Shown: positions 56,256 to 64,000 of the stretch, piece by piece | Layout: every line of letters begins with the position of its first letter | How positions within the stretch are numbered: the stretch's first letter is position 1 | Assembly: GCF_008107445.1 (NCBI RefSeq) | Contig: NZ_VSLD01000006.1 | Location: 1 to 64,000, forward strand | DNA: 64,000 nt | Source of the DNA: Arthrobacter echini | Lineage (GTDB): Bacteria; Actinomycetota; Actinomycetes; Actinomycetales; Micrococcaceae | Direction: 5' to 3' | Program-made: the position numbers and the translations under genes | The notes under the pieces: model-generated | Database searches by the model: none | What the model was told of the DNA's origin: nothing | Seen by the model: only the letters and a program-made list of their open reading frames with translations

Positions 56256-57347
56256 TCAGGCGACGGTGGTGCCGAAGAGCAGCCCGAGCAGGTAGGTGAC
56301 CGCTGCGGCTCCCAACCCGATCCCCAGCTGGCGCAGCGCGAGGCGCAGCGGAGAGGCTCCGGAGAGGAGCGCGACGACGGCCCCCGTGGACAGGAGGGCC
56401 AGTCCCACCAGGACGCACGCCAGGACCACGGCGGTGACGCCATCGAGTCCCAGCAGATAGGGGAGCACGGGGATGATCGCCCCGGTGGCGAAGAAACAGA
56501 AGCTGGAGGCCGCGGCCCCGAGGCCGGTGCCGACAGACTCGTACTCCGGCAGATCCTCCTCCGGCCGCAGCGAGAAGCTCGGATCGCAGTCGCAGTCCGC
56601 CATGCCCAGCCGCTCGGCCGCCCTGTGCTCGGCGGCGGCCGGCGTCATGCCGCGCGCCCGGTAGACCAGCACCAGCTCATTGGCCGCGATGTCCAGCTGC
56701 TTCGCAGCGGTGAGGGTGATCTGCGTGGGGCGCGACGCCGAGAGCAGCTCGCGCTGGGAGCGAACGGAGACGTACTCACCGGCTCCCATCGACAGCGCTC
56801 CCGCCAGCAGACCGGCCAGCCCACTGAAGAGGATGAACGCGGGGGACACCCCCGTGGCCCCGATCCCGATGACCAGCGCGAGATTGCTCACCAGGCCGTC
56901 GTTCGCGCCGAACACGGCCGCCCGGAAGTTGCCCGAGAGCCTGGTGCGCCCGCGCGTCGCCAGACCTCGCACCACCTCCTCGTGGATCTGTTCGTCGGCC
57001 ACCATGGCGTCCGTCGCGGAGGGATCGGCAGCATAGGGGGAGCGGCCCTCGGCCCGCTGGGCCAGGGCGAGGACGAAGACGGACCCGAACCGGCGCGCGA
57101 ACCAGCCCAGGACCCGGTTGCGGAGCGAGGGGTGCAGCGGACGCCCGGCGTGCTCGCCGAGCAGCGCGAGCCAGTGCGCCTCGTGGCGACCCTCCGCCTC
57201 GGCCAGGCCGAGGAGGATCTCGCGTTCCTCGCCCACGCGGCGTCGGGCCAGATCCCGGTAGATCGCGGCCTCGGCACGCTCGTCGGCCAGATGCTGGCGC
57301 CACCGCCTGACGTCGTCGGGCGGTGGGGGCTGCTGGGGGTGTGTCAC
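56256..57347 (-). CDS. Ferritin-like/VIT1-CCC1 fusion transporter (MbfA-like)
   Basis: 363 residues. The N-terminal cytoplasmic domain (about 12-125) is ferritin-like, with a di-metal pattern of Glu23/Glu26, E52-G-R-H55 and a later ADEQIHEE. The C-terminal part (about 140-363) has five transmembrane helices of the CCC1/VIT1 type, with the FGANDGLVSNLALV signature and the ALSMGAGEYVSVRSQ loop. Such fusions export iron or manganese from the cytoplasm and protect from metal overload. It starts at GTG 57347. The IdeR-like repressor elsewhere in the window could control it, but I see no box. Confidence 0.9.
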   Translation of the reverse strand: MTHPQQPPPPDDVRRWRQHLADERAEAAIYRDLARRRVGEEREILLGLAEAEGRHEAHWLALLGEHAGRPLHPSLRNRVLGWFARRFGSVFVLALAQRAEGRSPYAADPSATDAMVADEQIHEEVVRGLATRGRTRLSGNFRAAVFGANDGLVSNLALVIGIGATGVSPAFILFSGLAGLLAGALSMGAGEYVSVRSQRELLSASRPTQITLTAAKQLDIAANELVLVYRARGMTPAAAEHRAAERLGMADCDCDPSFSLRPEEDLPEYESVGTGLGAAASSFCFFATGAIIPVLPYLLGLDGVTAVVLACVLVGLALLSTGAVVALLSGASPLRLALRQLGIGLGAAAVTYLLGLLFGTTVA

Positions 57348-57588
57348 GGGGCTCCGGGGGTCAGGCCCGCGCAGTCCCGGTCCGAAGAGGACGTCGGCCG
57401 GGGTACGCGGATGCGTCGAACAGGGCCGAAGGTCTCGCTCGCCGTCTCACCGGTGGACTGCCGGGCACCGCGGTGCCAGTATGTCGACAGGCCTCGCGTC
57501 TGCACGCGGAGCTACTCCCCTTCGGCGCACAATCCTACCGTGCGGCGACGGGGGGTCCCGTCAGCCCCGGCAGGTGTGCGGGGTCGGG

Positions 57589-57594
57589 TAACGT
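57589..57594 (+). promoter_or_regulatory. Candidate -10 box (TAACGT)
   Basis: TAACGT lies 49 bases before the acyl-CoA ligase ATG, in the 296-base gap between divergent genes (57348-57643), where nothing else is apparent. Confidence 0.35.
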
Positions 57595-57643
57595 GATTCG
57601 TCGGCCCCGCATCAGGGTCGGACGGACAAGAGGAAGCAGACTC

Positions 57644-59374
57644 ATGGATCTGGCAGCCAGACCGTGGCTGGCGAGCTACGCACCCGGCGTGCCGACCATC
57701 TTCGACGTACCCGAGGGCACCCTCACCGATGTGCTCGATGCGTCGGTGGGGACCTATGCCGCCACGACGGCGCTCGAGTTCTTCGGGGCGTCCACCAGCT
57801 ACCGGGAGCTCGGGGACGCCGTGGCCCGCGCCGCGGCGGGCCTGAAGGCCCTCGGCGTCACCCACGGCGACCGCGTGGCCCTGGTGCTCCCGAACTGCCC
57901 GCAGCACATCATCGCCTTCTACGCGGTCCTCCGGCTCGGGGCGATCGTCGTCGAGCACAACCCGCTCTACACCGACCGGGAGCTCCGACACCAGTTCGAG
58001 GACCACGGTGCGAAGCTCGCGATCGTCTGGGACCGGGTGGCGCCGCGCATCCAGCGGTTCCCGGCGGACATCGCCGTGACCACCGTGGTCTCGGTGGACC
58101 TCATCAGCGCGATGCCGGTGTCCCGCCGGCTCGCGCTCACGCTGCCGCTCAGGCGTGCGCGGGAGGCCAGGGCAGCGCTGACGACGACGGACGGGCTCAC
58201 CGGGCCGCGGACGCTCGTGGCGTGGAAGGAGCTGCTCCGGCACCGCCGCCTGCCGCAGCAGCAGCCGCGCCCCGCAGCGACGGACACGGCCGTCCTGCAG
58301 TACACCAGTGGGACCACGGGTGTACCGAAGGGTGCCATCCTCACGCACCGCAATCTGCTGGCGAACGCGGCGCAGGGCAGGGCCTGGGTGCCCGGGCTCG
58401 ACGCCGGACGCGAGACGGTCTACGCGGTACTGCCCATGTTCCACGCCTACGGCCTGACCCTCTGCCTCACCTTCGCCATGAGCATCGGCGCGAAACTCGT
58501 CCTCTTCCCGCGTTTCGACGTCGGGCTGGTGCTGGACGCCGCGAAGAAGAGTCCGCCTACCTTCCTTCCCGCCGTGCCGCCCATCTACGATCGGCTCGCC
58601 GCCGGCGCGGCGGAGCGCGGGGCGGATCTGCGCAGCATCCGCTTCGCGATCTCCGGTGCCATGAACCTGCCGGAGTCCACCGTCGAGACCTGGGAGGCCG
58701 CCACGGGCGGGTATCTGATCGAGGGCTACGGCCTCACGGAGACCTCCCCGATCGTGGCAGGCAACCCGATCGGCCCCACCCGGCGCCCGGGCACGGTCGG
58801 CGTGCCGTTCCCCGGAACGGACGTGCGGATCGTGGACCCCGACGCCCCCGACGTCGATCGCGCCCCCGGTGAGACGGGGGAGCTGCTGATCCGTGGCCCG
58901 CAGGTGTTCCAGGGGTACTGGCGCAGGCCGGACGAGACCCAGGCCGTCCTGCTCGACGACGGCTGGTGCCGCACAGGAGACATCGTCCGCATGGACGGGG
59001 ACCACTTCATCACCATCGTGGACCGCATCAAGGAACTCATCATCACCGGCGGGTTCAACGTGGCGCCGTCCGAGGTCGAGAGGGCGCTGCTGAACCACGC
59101 CGATGTGACGGACGCCGCCGTCGTGGGACTGGCGCGGGCGGAGGGCGGCGAGGACGTCGTCGCCGTCGTGGTCCTCGCCCCGGGGGCCGCACTCGATGTC
59201 GAGGCGCTGCGTTCCCACTGCCGCAGCGCGCTCGCGGCCTACAAGGTTCCGCGGACGATCGTGCAGGCACAGGACCTGCCCCGGTCCCAGATCGGGAAGA
59301 TCCTCCGACGCGAGGTCCGCGCCCAACTGCTCAACGATGGCCTCCCGGCCGAAGGAAAAGGTGACCGCCGATGA
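57644..59374 (+). CDS. Long-chain fatty-acid CoA ligase-like (AMP-binding)
   Basis: 576 residues, the ANL adenylating superfamily. Core A3 motif YTSGTTGVPKG (220-230), A5 EGYGLTETSP (about 362-371), A7 TGDIV and A8/A10 DRIKELIITGGFNVAP...LPRSQIGKILRREV are complete. It activates a fatty or carboxylic acid with ATP and CoA, most likely of medium or long chain. The two-histidine segment MFHAYG is preserved. ATG 57644 follows AGAGGAAG; the frame left of it overlaps the divergent promoter. The stop overlaps the AI-2E gene start (ATGA). Confidence 0.92.
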   Translation: MDLAARPWLASYAPGVPTIFDVPEGTLTDVLDASVGTYAATTALEFFGASTSYRELGDAVARAAAGLKALGVTHGDRVALVLPNCPQHIIAFYAVLRLGAIVVEHNPLYTDRELRHQFEDHGAKLAIVWDRVAPRIQRFPADIAVTTVVSVDLISAMPVSRRLALTLPLRRAREARAALTTTDGLTGPRTLVAWKELLRHRRLPQQQPRPAATDTAVLQYTSGTTGVPKGAILTHRNLLANAAQGRAWVPGLDAGRETVYAVLPMFHAYGLTLCLTFAMSIGAKLVLFPRFDVGLVLDAAKKSPPTFLPAVPPIYDRLAAGAAERGADLRSIRFAISGAMNLPESTVETWEAATGGYLIEGYGLTETSPIVAGNPIGPTRRPGTVGVPFPGTDVRIVDPDAPDVDRAPGETGELLIRGPQVFQGYWRRPDETQAVLLDDGWCRTGDIVRMDGDHFITIVDRIKELIITGGFNVAPSEVERALLNHADVTDAAVVGLARAEGGEDVVAVVVLAPGAALDVEALRSHCRSALAAYKVPRTIVQAQDLPRSQIGKILRREVRAQLLNDGLPAEGKGDRR

Positions 59375-60696
59375 CCACTCCCGCCCAGCTGGAAAACTTC
59401 GCCCCGAAGGGACCCTGGCGCGACAGCCTCGGTAATGCCAGCATCAGGGCGGCGCAGGTCCTGCTGCTCCTGGTGCTGATCGTCGGTGCGATCTACGCGT
59501 TGATCCAGGTCCAGCTCGTGGTCATCCCCATGCTGCTCGCCCTCATCCTCGCCGCGGCGATCGGGCCGTTCGTGAACTGGCTCCGCCGGAAGGGCTGGGC
59601 AGCTTCCGCCGCCACCGCCGCGGCCTTCCTGCTCCTGCTGCTGGTGTTCAGCGGCCTGATCACGGGTATCGTGTTCGCCGTCGTCGGGCAGGCCGACCAG
59701 CTCGTCTCCAGTGCCACCGAGGGCTTCGACAAGCTCTACGCCTTCGTCCAGAACGGACCCATCCCCGTCGACGAGGCGCAGATCCAGCAGGCGCGCGACT
59801 GGGTGGTGGACTTCGCCACGAGCAGCACCGTGGGTGCCGGTGCCATCTCCGGGCTGAGCGCGGCCGGGAACTTCTTCGCGGGCGCCGTGCTCATGGTGGT
59901 CATCCTCTTCTTCTTCCTCAAGGACGGAGAGAAGATCTGGGCCTTCATGCTGCGTGCCTTCAAGGGCAAGCGCCTCGTCAAGGCACGCCGTGTCGGGGAG
60001 AGCGGCATGACGGTCCTCGGGGGGTACATCCGTGGGACGGCGATCGTGGCGCTCGTCGACTCCGTGTTCATCGGCCTCGCCCTCTTCTTCCTGGGTGTGC
60101 CGCTCGCACTGCCCCTGGCGGCGATCGTCTTCATCGGCGCGTTCATCCCGCTCGTCGGCGCGACCCTCGCCGGTGTGCTCGCCGCCCTGATCGCCCTCGT
60201 GGCCAACGGGCCGCTGATCGCCCTGTTCGTGATCATCGCCGTGATCGTGGTGAACCAGCTCGAGGGGAACTTCCTGCAGCCCGTGGTCATGGGCCGCACG
60301 CTGCAGGTGCACGCGCTCGTGATCCTGGTCGCCCTGACCGCCGGCACCGTCCTGGCGGGGATCGTCGGGGCCATCCTCTCCGTGCCCGTGGCCGCCGTCG
60401 GCTGGGCCGCCATCAAGGCGTGGAACCAGGAGGACGACGACCACATCACCGACGAGGAGATCGCGGATGCCGAGGAGCGGACCGCGCTCGACGAGACGGG
60501 CAGGGGTCTGAGCTCCACCCCGAAGGAGGATCACGCGGGCCGCAGGGCCGCGGCCGCCGTCGCCGTGGAGGTGGCCGATGACCGCCGCACGGTCGCGGAG
60601 CGTCCGGTCGACGGGTCGGACGGCGACACCGGCGATGCCGGCGACACCGAGGGCCGGGCGGAGCGGGACGGCGGTTCGTCGCCCGCCCCGCGCTAG
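59371..60696 (+). CDS. AI-2E family (PerM/YdiK-type) transporter
   Basis: 441 residues with about eight transmembrane helices. The family landmarks are the early QVQLVVIPMLLALILAAAIGPFVNWLRRKGW block, the later FFFLKDGEKIWAFML and GGYIRGTAIVALVDSVFIGLALFFLGVPLALPLA, and VVNQLEGNFLQPVVMGRTLQVH. Members transport small molecules or Na+/H+; the name comes from autoinducer-2 export by TqsA. The C-terminal tail (about 355-441) is acidic and disordered. It is translationally coupled to the acyl-CoA ligase gene. Real substrate unknown. Confidence 0.9.
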   Translation: MTTPAQLENFAPKGPWRDSLGNASIRAAQVLLLLVLIVGAIYALIQVQLVVIPMLLALILAAAIGPFVNWLRRKGWAASAATAAAFLLLLLVFSGLITGIVFAVVGQADQLVSSATEGFDKLYAFVQNGPIPVDEAQIQQARDWVVDFATSSTVGAGAISGLSAAGNFFAGAVLMVVILFFFLKDGEKIWAFMLRAFKGKRLVKARRVGESGMTVLGGYIRGTAIVALVDSVFIGLALFFLGVPLALPLAAIVFIGAFIPLVGATLAGVLAALIALVANGPLIALFVIIAVIVVNQLEGNFLQPVVMGRTLQVHALVILVALTAGTVLAGIVGAILSVPVAAVGWAAIKAWNQEDDDHITDEEIADAEERTALDETGRGLSSTPKEDHAGRRAAAAVAVEVADDRRTVAERPVDGSDGDTGDAGDTEGRAERDGGSSPAPR

Positions 60697-60716
60697 GGCG
60701 TCGACCGCCACGCGGC

Positions 60717-60740
60717 CCGACCGGCCCGCGGGCCGGTCGG
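60717..60740. terminator. Bidirectional 24-bp palindrome
   Basis: A perfect GC-rich palindrome centred between convergent genes, one base before the symporter stop. As RNA it would fold into a hairpin with a minimal loop. It can terminate both the AI-2E transcript and the symporter transcript. Confidence 0.7.
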
Positions 60741-60741
60741 A

Positions 60742-62235
60742 TCAGCGGGGCAGCTCCGCCGGGGTCTCCTCGGGCACCTCTCCGGCCACGCGGCGGTCCC
60801 AGGCAGCCATCACGGCGGGGCTGGTCGGCCGGGTGGCCAGCGAGACGACGACGTACACGAGGGCCGAGACTCCCAGACCCCAGTAGATCGGGTCGTTGGC
60901 GTAGATGCCGTCGTACCGCGCCTCCGCGGTGATCTCGAGGTAGGCCATGACGCCGAGGGTCACGAGAGTGCCCGCCGCCATGGACGCGCCGGCGCCGATC
61001 CCGTTGCCGCGACGCCAGACGAGCCCTCCGATGATGGAGACGAGGAGCCCGCCCACGAGGATGTCGTAGGCGATGGTCAGGGCGGCGACCACATCCTGTA
61101 CCACCACGGCCAGGCCGAGGGTGACGATCCCAAGGCCGAGCACCCACCAGCGGCTCGCGGAGACGTCCTCCGACACCGGGCGCTCGTCGCCGCCCCTGCC
61201 GAACCAGCCCCCCACGAACGGCACGACGTCGGTGCGGGCCACCGTGGCGGCGGCGATCAGGGCGCCCGACGCCGTCGACATCATGGCGGCGACCGCAGCG
61301 GCGAGGACCAGGCCGCCGATGCCGACCGGCAGCACGTTGAGGGCGATGTCCGCGTAGACGTCGTCGCGCGATTCGATGGCGGGCAGGACCACGCTGGCAC
61401 TCATACCGATCACCGCACCCGCTATGCCGTAGAGGATGCAGTAGATCCCGGCGGCCGAGCCACCCCAGCGGGCCACCTGCGGTGTCCGGGAGGTGAAGAC
61501 CCGCTGCCAGATGTCCTGACCGATCAGCAGGCCGAGGGTGTACACCACGAAATAGGTGATGATGCTCTGCGCGCCGATCCCGGTGATGCTGAAGAACTCG
61601 TCGCCCGCGCGCTCGGCGATGCCGTCGAATCCGCCGGCCGCGGCGAGCGAGAAGGGCAGCATCAGGGCGAAGACGCCGATGGTCTTGATCACGAACTGGG
61701 CCATGTCGGCCAGGGTGATGGACCACATGCCGCCGATCGTGGAGTAGATGAGCACGATCGCCCCGCCTACGGCGATGGACAGCGCGCGGTCCCACCCGAA
61801 CAGCACCACGAAGATGGTGGCGTAGGCGCCGGTGGAGGTGGCGCAGAGCATGAGCGTGTAGGCGAGCATCACGATGCCCGAGACCCGGGTGGCGCGGTGG
61901 CCGTAGCGCAGCGTGAGCATCTGCGAGACCGTGTAGATCTTGAGCTTCTGGATGGTGGGGGCGAAGAGCAGACTCAGCAGCAGGACGCCGGTGCCGATGG
62001 CCACCACGAGCCACATGCCGGAGATGCCGTACTGGTAGCCGAGGCCCACACCGCCCACGGTGGACGCGCCTCCCAGGACCACGGCGGCCATGGTCCCGGT
62101 GTAGAGGAGCGGCCCGAGGCGTCTGCCTGCGACCAGATAGTCGCTCGCAGTCCGGGTACGGGACTTGCCCCACCAGCCGAAGCCGAGCATGGCCACGAGA
62201 TAGATCACCACGATGGAGATGTCGAACAGGTGCAT
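60742..62235 (-). CDS. Sodium:solute symporter (SSS family)
   Basis: 497 residues with about thirteen transmembrane helices. The SSS signature is visible in AAAVAAMMSTASGALIAAATVARTDV (about 330-355), and the helix 1 region has GFGWWGKSRTRTASDYLVAGR. It couples solute uptake to Na+. It is divergent from the XRE-cupin regulator and near an agmatinase gene, so agmatine, putrescine or another guanidino/amine compound is a sensible substrate guess. ATG 62235 follows GGAAGG. The 77-base shared gap with the regulator gene suggests common control. Confidence 0.92.
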   Translation of the reverse strand: MHLFDISIVVIYLVAMLGFGWWGKSRTRTASDYLVAGRRLGPLLYTGTMAAVVLGGASTVGGVGLGYQYGISGMWLVVAIGTGVLLLSLLFAPTIQKLKIYTVSQMLTLRYGHRATRVSGIVMLAYTLMLCATSTGAYATIFVVLFGWDRALSIAVGGAIVLIYSTIGGMWSITLADMAQFVIKTIGVFALMLPFSLAAAGGFDGIAERAGDEFFSITGIGAQSIITYFVVYTLGLLIGQDIWQRVFTSRTPQVARWGGSAAGIYCILYGIAGAVIGMSASVVLPAIESRDDVYADIALNVLPVGIGGLVLAAAVAAMMSTASGALIAAATVARTDVVPFVGGWFGRGGDERPVSEDVSASRWWVLGLGIVTLGLAVVVQDVVAALTIAYDILVGGLLVSIIGGLVWRRGNGIGAGASMAAGTLVTLGVMAYLEITAEARYDGIYANDPIYWGLGVSALVYVVVSLATRPTSPAVMAAWDRRVAGEVPEETPAELPR

Positions 62236-62312
62236 GATGGGCCTTCCGGGGACGGATGAAGGGGTGTCCTCTTCCCGGTAAGCTTCCCTGATTGCCGCCG
62301 GAGAGGACAACC

Positions 62313-62894
62313 ATGAAGGCATTGCCCATCGAGCCGTCCAATGTGCCCGTCGCCATCGGATCGCGCATCCGTGCCGCGCGGCAGGCGCAGCGGATGACGA
62401 TCGAGCAGGTGGCTGCCTCGACGGGACTGACCAAGGGGTTCCTCAGCAGGGTGGAGCGCGATCTGACCTCCCCGTCCGTGGCCTCGCTCGTGACTCTGTG
62501 CCAGGTGCTCTCGATCCCCATCGGCGACCTGTTCCTCCAGCCCGAGACGTTCCTGACGAGACTTCAGGAGGCGCCGCGGATCAGCCTCGGCGGCGAGGGC
62601 ATCGAGGAGACCCTGCTGACGGCGCGCTCGGAGCGCCGGCTCCAGCTGATCCGCGCCGTCGTCGAGCCGCACGGCCGGGGGGAGGACGAGCTCTACTCCG
62701 TGGACTGCGAGGTGGAGGTTCTCCACGTGGTCTCCGGCCGGCTGGAGCTGATTTTCTCGAACGACCGCTACGATCTCCGTGCCGGGGACACGCTCACCTT
62801 CCCGGGCAGGGAACCGCACAGCTGGGCCAACCCGGAGGATCATGAGGCGATCGTCCTGTGGACCCTGGTCGCAGCTGCCACCGGCCGATCATAG
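62313..62894 (+). CDS. XRE-family regulator with cupin domain
   Basis: 193 residues. The N-terminal helix-turn-helix (about 14-72) reads RIRAARQAQRMTIEQVAASTGLTKGFLSRVERD, and the C-terminal cupin (about 115-185) contains VEVLHVVSGRLELIF and GDTLTFPGREPHSW, whose histidines can bind a metal or small effector. Such proteins repress catabolic or transport genes and sense a small molecule. It lies between the divergent symporter gene and the agmatinase gene, which are its likely targets. Ribosome site GAGAGGACAACC, ATG 62313. Confidence 0.92.
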   Translation: MKALPIEPSNVPVAIGSRIRAARQAQRMTIEQVAASTGLTKGFLSRVERDLTSPSVASLVTLCQVLSIPIGDLFLQPETFLTRLQEAPRISLGGEGIEETLLTARSERRLQLIRAVVEPHGRGEDELYSVDCEVEVLHVVSGRLELIFSNDRYDLRAGDTLTFPGREPHSWANPEDHEAIVLWTLVAAATGRS

Positions 62895-62940
62895 GGGCCA
62901 CGGCGCCTGCCCGCGCCGCAGGTGGAGAACGCTGCGATCC

Positions 62941-62969
62941 TTGACCCGGTGGAACCCGCCCAATAGCCT
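62941..62969 (+). promoter_or_regulatory. Agmatinase promoter, TTGACC-N17-TAGCCT
   Basis: TTGACC (62941-62946) and TAGCCT (62964-62969) are separated by 17 bases, the best -35/-10 pair I see in the window. The agmatinase ATG lies 52 bases further. Confidence 0.7.
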
Positions 62970-62997
62970 TGGGAAAAACCTTTGATTCATATTGGGC
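62958..62997. promoter_or_regulatory. Inverted repeat overlapping the agmatinase promoter
   Basis: GCCCAATA (62958-62965) and TATTGGGC (62990-62997) are exact inverted arms with 24 bases between. The first overlaps the -10 region and the second lies past the expected transcript start. A candidate operator for the adjacent XRE-cupin regulator. Confidence 0.5.
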
Positions 62998-63021
62998 AAC
63001 TCACCGAGTGGCCCGGAACGG

Positions 63022-64000
63022 ATGGCAGCTGTGGAAGAACTGCGTGTCACGAGCGGCGGTCAGCTGGGCCCCATCGATTCCTCCCGCGTCCCCCGCTATG
63101 CCGGAGCGGCCACCTTTGCCCGGCTGCCGCGGCTCGACCAGGTGGAGCACGCCGAGGTGGCCGTCGTCGGCGTCCCGTTCGACTCGGGTGTCTCCTACCG
63201 CCCGGGAGCGCGGTTCGGCGGCAATGCCATCCGCGAGGCCTCACGCCTGCTGCGTCCCTACAACCCGGCACTGGACGTCTCGCCGTTCGAGCGCGTGCAG
63301 GTGGCCGACGCCGGGGACATGGCGGTCAATCCGTTCAACATCGGCGAGGCCATCGAGACGGTGCAGCAGAACGCGCTGGATCTCACCGCGAACGGCACGC
63401 GGCTCGTGACCCTGGGCGGTGACCACACCATCGCCCTACCGCTGCTGCGGGCCGCGACCGAACGGGCCGGCTCGCCCGTGGCGATGCTCCACTTCGACGC
63501 GCACCTCGATACGTGGGACACCTACTTCGGCGCCGAGTACACCCACGGCACGCCGTTCCGCCGCGCCGTGGAGGAGGGCATCCTCGATACCGAGGCCATC
63601 TCCCACGTGGGGACGCGCGGGCCGCTCTACGGCGTCCGTGACCTCGAGGACGATCGCCGTTTCGGTTTCGGCATCGTGACGTCCTCGGACGTCTACCGCA
63701 AGGGCGTCGACGAGATCGTGGACCAGCTGCGCTCACGCATCGGCTCCAGGCCGCTGTACGTCTCGGTGGACATCGACGTCCTCGATCCCGCGCATGCCCC
63801 GGGCACCGGCACGCCCGAGGCCGGCGGCATCACGAGCCGCGAACTGCTCGAGATCCTCCGCGGCCTGCGCGGACTCAACCTCGTCGGCGCCGACGTCGTC
63901 GAGGTGGCCCCGGCCTACGACCATGCGGAGATGACCGGCGTCGCCGCGTCCCACGTGGCGTACGACCTCGTCACGCTCCTGGCGGATACCCTGACCCCAG
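63022..64000 (+). CDS. speB: Agmatinase-like ureohydrolase (partial, cut by window end)
   Basis: 326 codons are visible and the frame runs on past the window end; the full family length is about 330-360. Arginase-family metal ligands are all present: GGDH with His135, DAHLD with Asp159, His161 and Asp163, and the SVDIDVLDP motif with Asp250 and Asp252, which hold two Mn ions. It hydrolyses agmatine to putrescine and urea, or a close guanidino compound such as guanidinobutyrate. ATG 63022 is the most likely start. The gene follows an XRE-cupin regulator and divergent SSS symporter. Confidence 0.93.
   Translation, partial: MAAVEELRVTSGGQLGPIDSSRVPRYAGAATFARLPRLDQVEHAEVAVVGVPFDSGVSYRPGARFGGNAIREASRLLRPYNPALDVSPFERVQVADAGDMAVNPFNIGEAIETVQQNALDLTANGTRLVTLGGDHTIALPLLRAATERAGSPVAMLHFDAHLDTWDTYFGAEYTHGTPFRRAVEEGILDTEAISHVGTRGPLYGVRDLEDDRRFGFGIVTSSDVYRKGVDEIVDQLRSRIGSRPLYVSVDIDVLDPAHAPGTGTPEAGGITSRELLEILRGLRGLNLVGADVVEVAPAYDHAEMTGVAASHVAYDLVTLLADTLTP

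Noticed and set aside
62236-62312. Possible guanidine or other riboswitch before the symporter
   Set aside because: The 77-base gap is too short and lacks a recognisable aptamer; a protein regulator is encoded next to it.
60446-62521. A 691-codon minus-strand frame over the symporter
   Set aside because: It is another frame of the symporter gene strand and extends into neighbours; repetitive Arg/Gly/Pro composition marks it as a shadow.

Overview
The window is a GC-rich (roughly two-thirds G+C) stretch of actinobacterial chromosome. Gene content and order point to Micrococcales, most likely Arthrobacter or a close Micrococcaceae relative. Supporting signs are an IdeR/DtxR-type repressor, a FemAB-type peptidoglycan enzyme, a WXG100 protein, bacterial XPB with its helicase-associated partner, the UNG / DUF3263 / LytR_C / groEL order, a cold-shock gene followed by DUF3027, and GTG/TTG starts. 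This placement is my inference from families and synteny; no database was searched. I see no insertion sequence, prophage, integrase, CRISPR array, restriction system or toxin-antitoxin pair. It reads as core or near-core chromosome, and I found no convincing undescribed multi-gene system.

Layout. 1-163: 5S rRNA, the end of an rRNA operon, with its terminator. 0.2-2.7 kb: SRPBCC protein, GlcD-like flavin oxidase and a small DUF4190 membrane protein. 2.7-7.7 kb (minus): a DUF4032 protein with kinase-like residues, an orphan sugar-type ABC ATPase (UgpC/MsmK family), and trehalose synthesis otsA-otsB. 7.9-13.3 kb: anchored DsbA-like thioredoxin, tRNA-Thr, DMT exporter, phosphodiesterase, small proteins, an old-yellow-enzyme reductase and an acidic protein. 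13.4-18.2 kb: epimerase plus aldo-keto reductase, FemAB-like transferase, ThrE-type exporter. 18.2-24.6 kb: ung, DUF3263, LytR_C protein, groEL under a CIRCE operator, orphan WXG100 protein, two-component system. 24.6-31.6 kb: XPB helicase and partner, then a membrane GGDEF-EAL protein. 31.7-36.0 kb: cold-shock protein, DUF3027, MFS exporter, serC, IdeR-like repressor.

36.2-40.7 kb is a molybdenum-cofactor region (HNH protein, mobA, DUF6457, moeA, a Pro/Thr-rich lipoprotein, fdhD). These genes would make and sulfurate Moco for a formate-dehydrogenase-type enzyme that is not in the window. 40.8-46.5 kb: SnoaL-like protein, a polar amino-acid (possibly cystine) ABC importer, an ABC exporter, tRNA-Arg and a membrane protein. 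46.6-53.1 kb: alanine/glycine:Na+ symporter with a CRP/GlxR-like site, pcrA, and sucCD of the TCA cycle. 53.2-60.7 kb: sugar porter, zinc alcohol dehydrogenase, SRPBCC protein, ferritin-CCC1 fusion transporter, acyl-CoA ligase with AI-2E family permease. 60.7-64 kb: a Na+:solute symporter, an XRE-cupin regulator and agmatinase (cut by the window end), a plausible agmatine/polyamine or guanidino-acid uptake-and-use module.

The points most worth checking are the three-half-site CIRCE, the CRP/GlxR-like palindrome before the alanine symporter, the complete kinase-like residue set in the DUF4032 protein, the strong promoter plus inverted repeat before the agmatinase gene, the orphan WXG100 gene, and a repeated CTAATCTTG promoter-like 9-mer.
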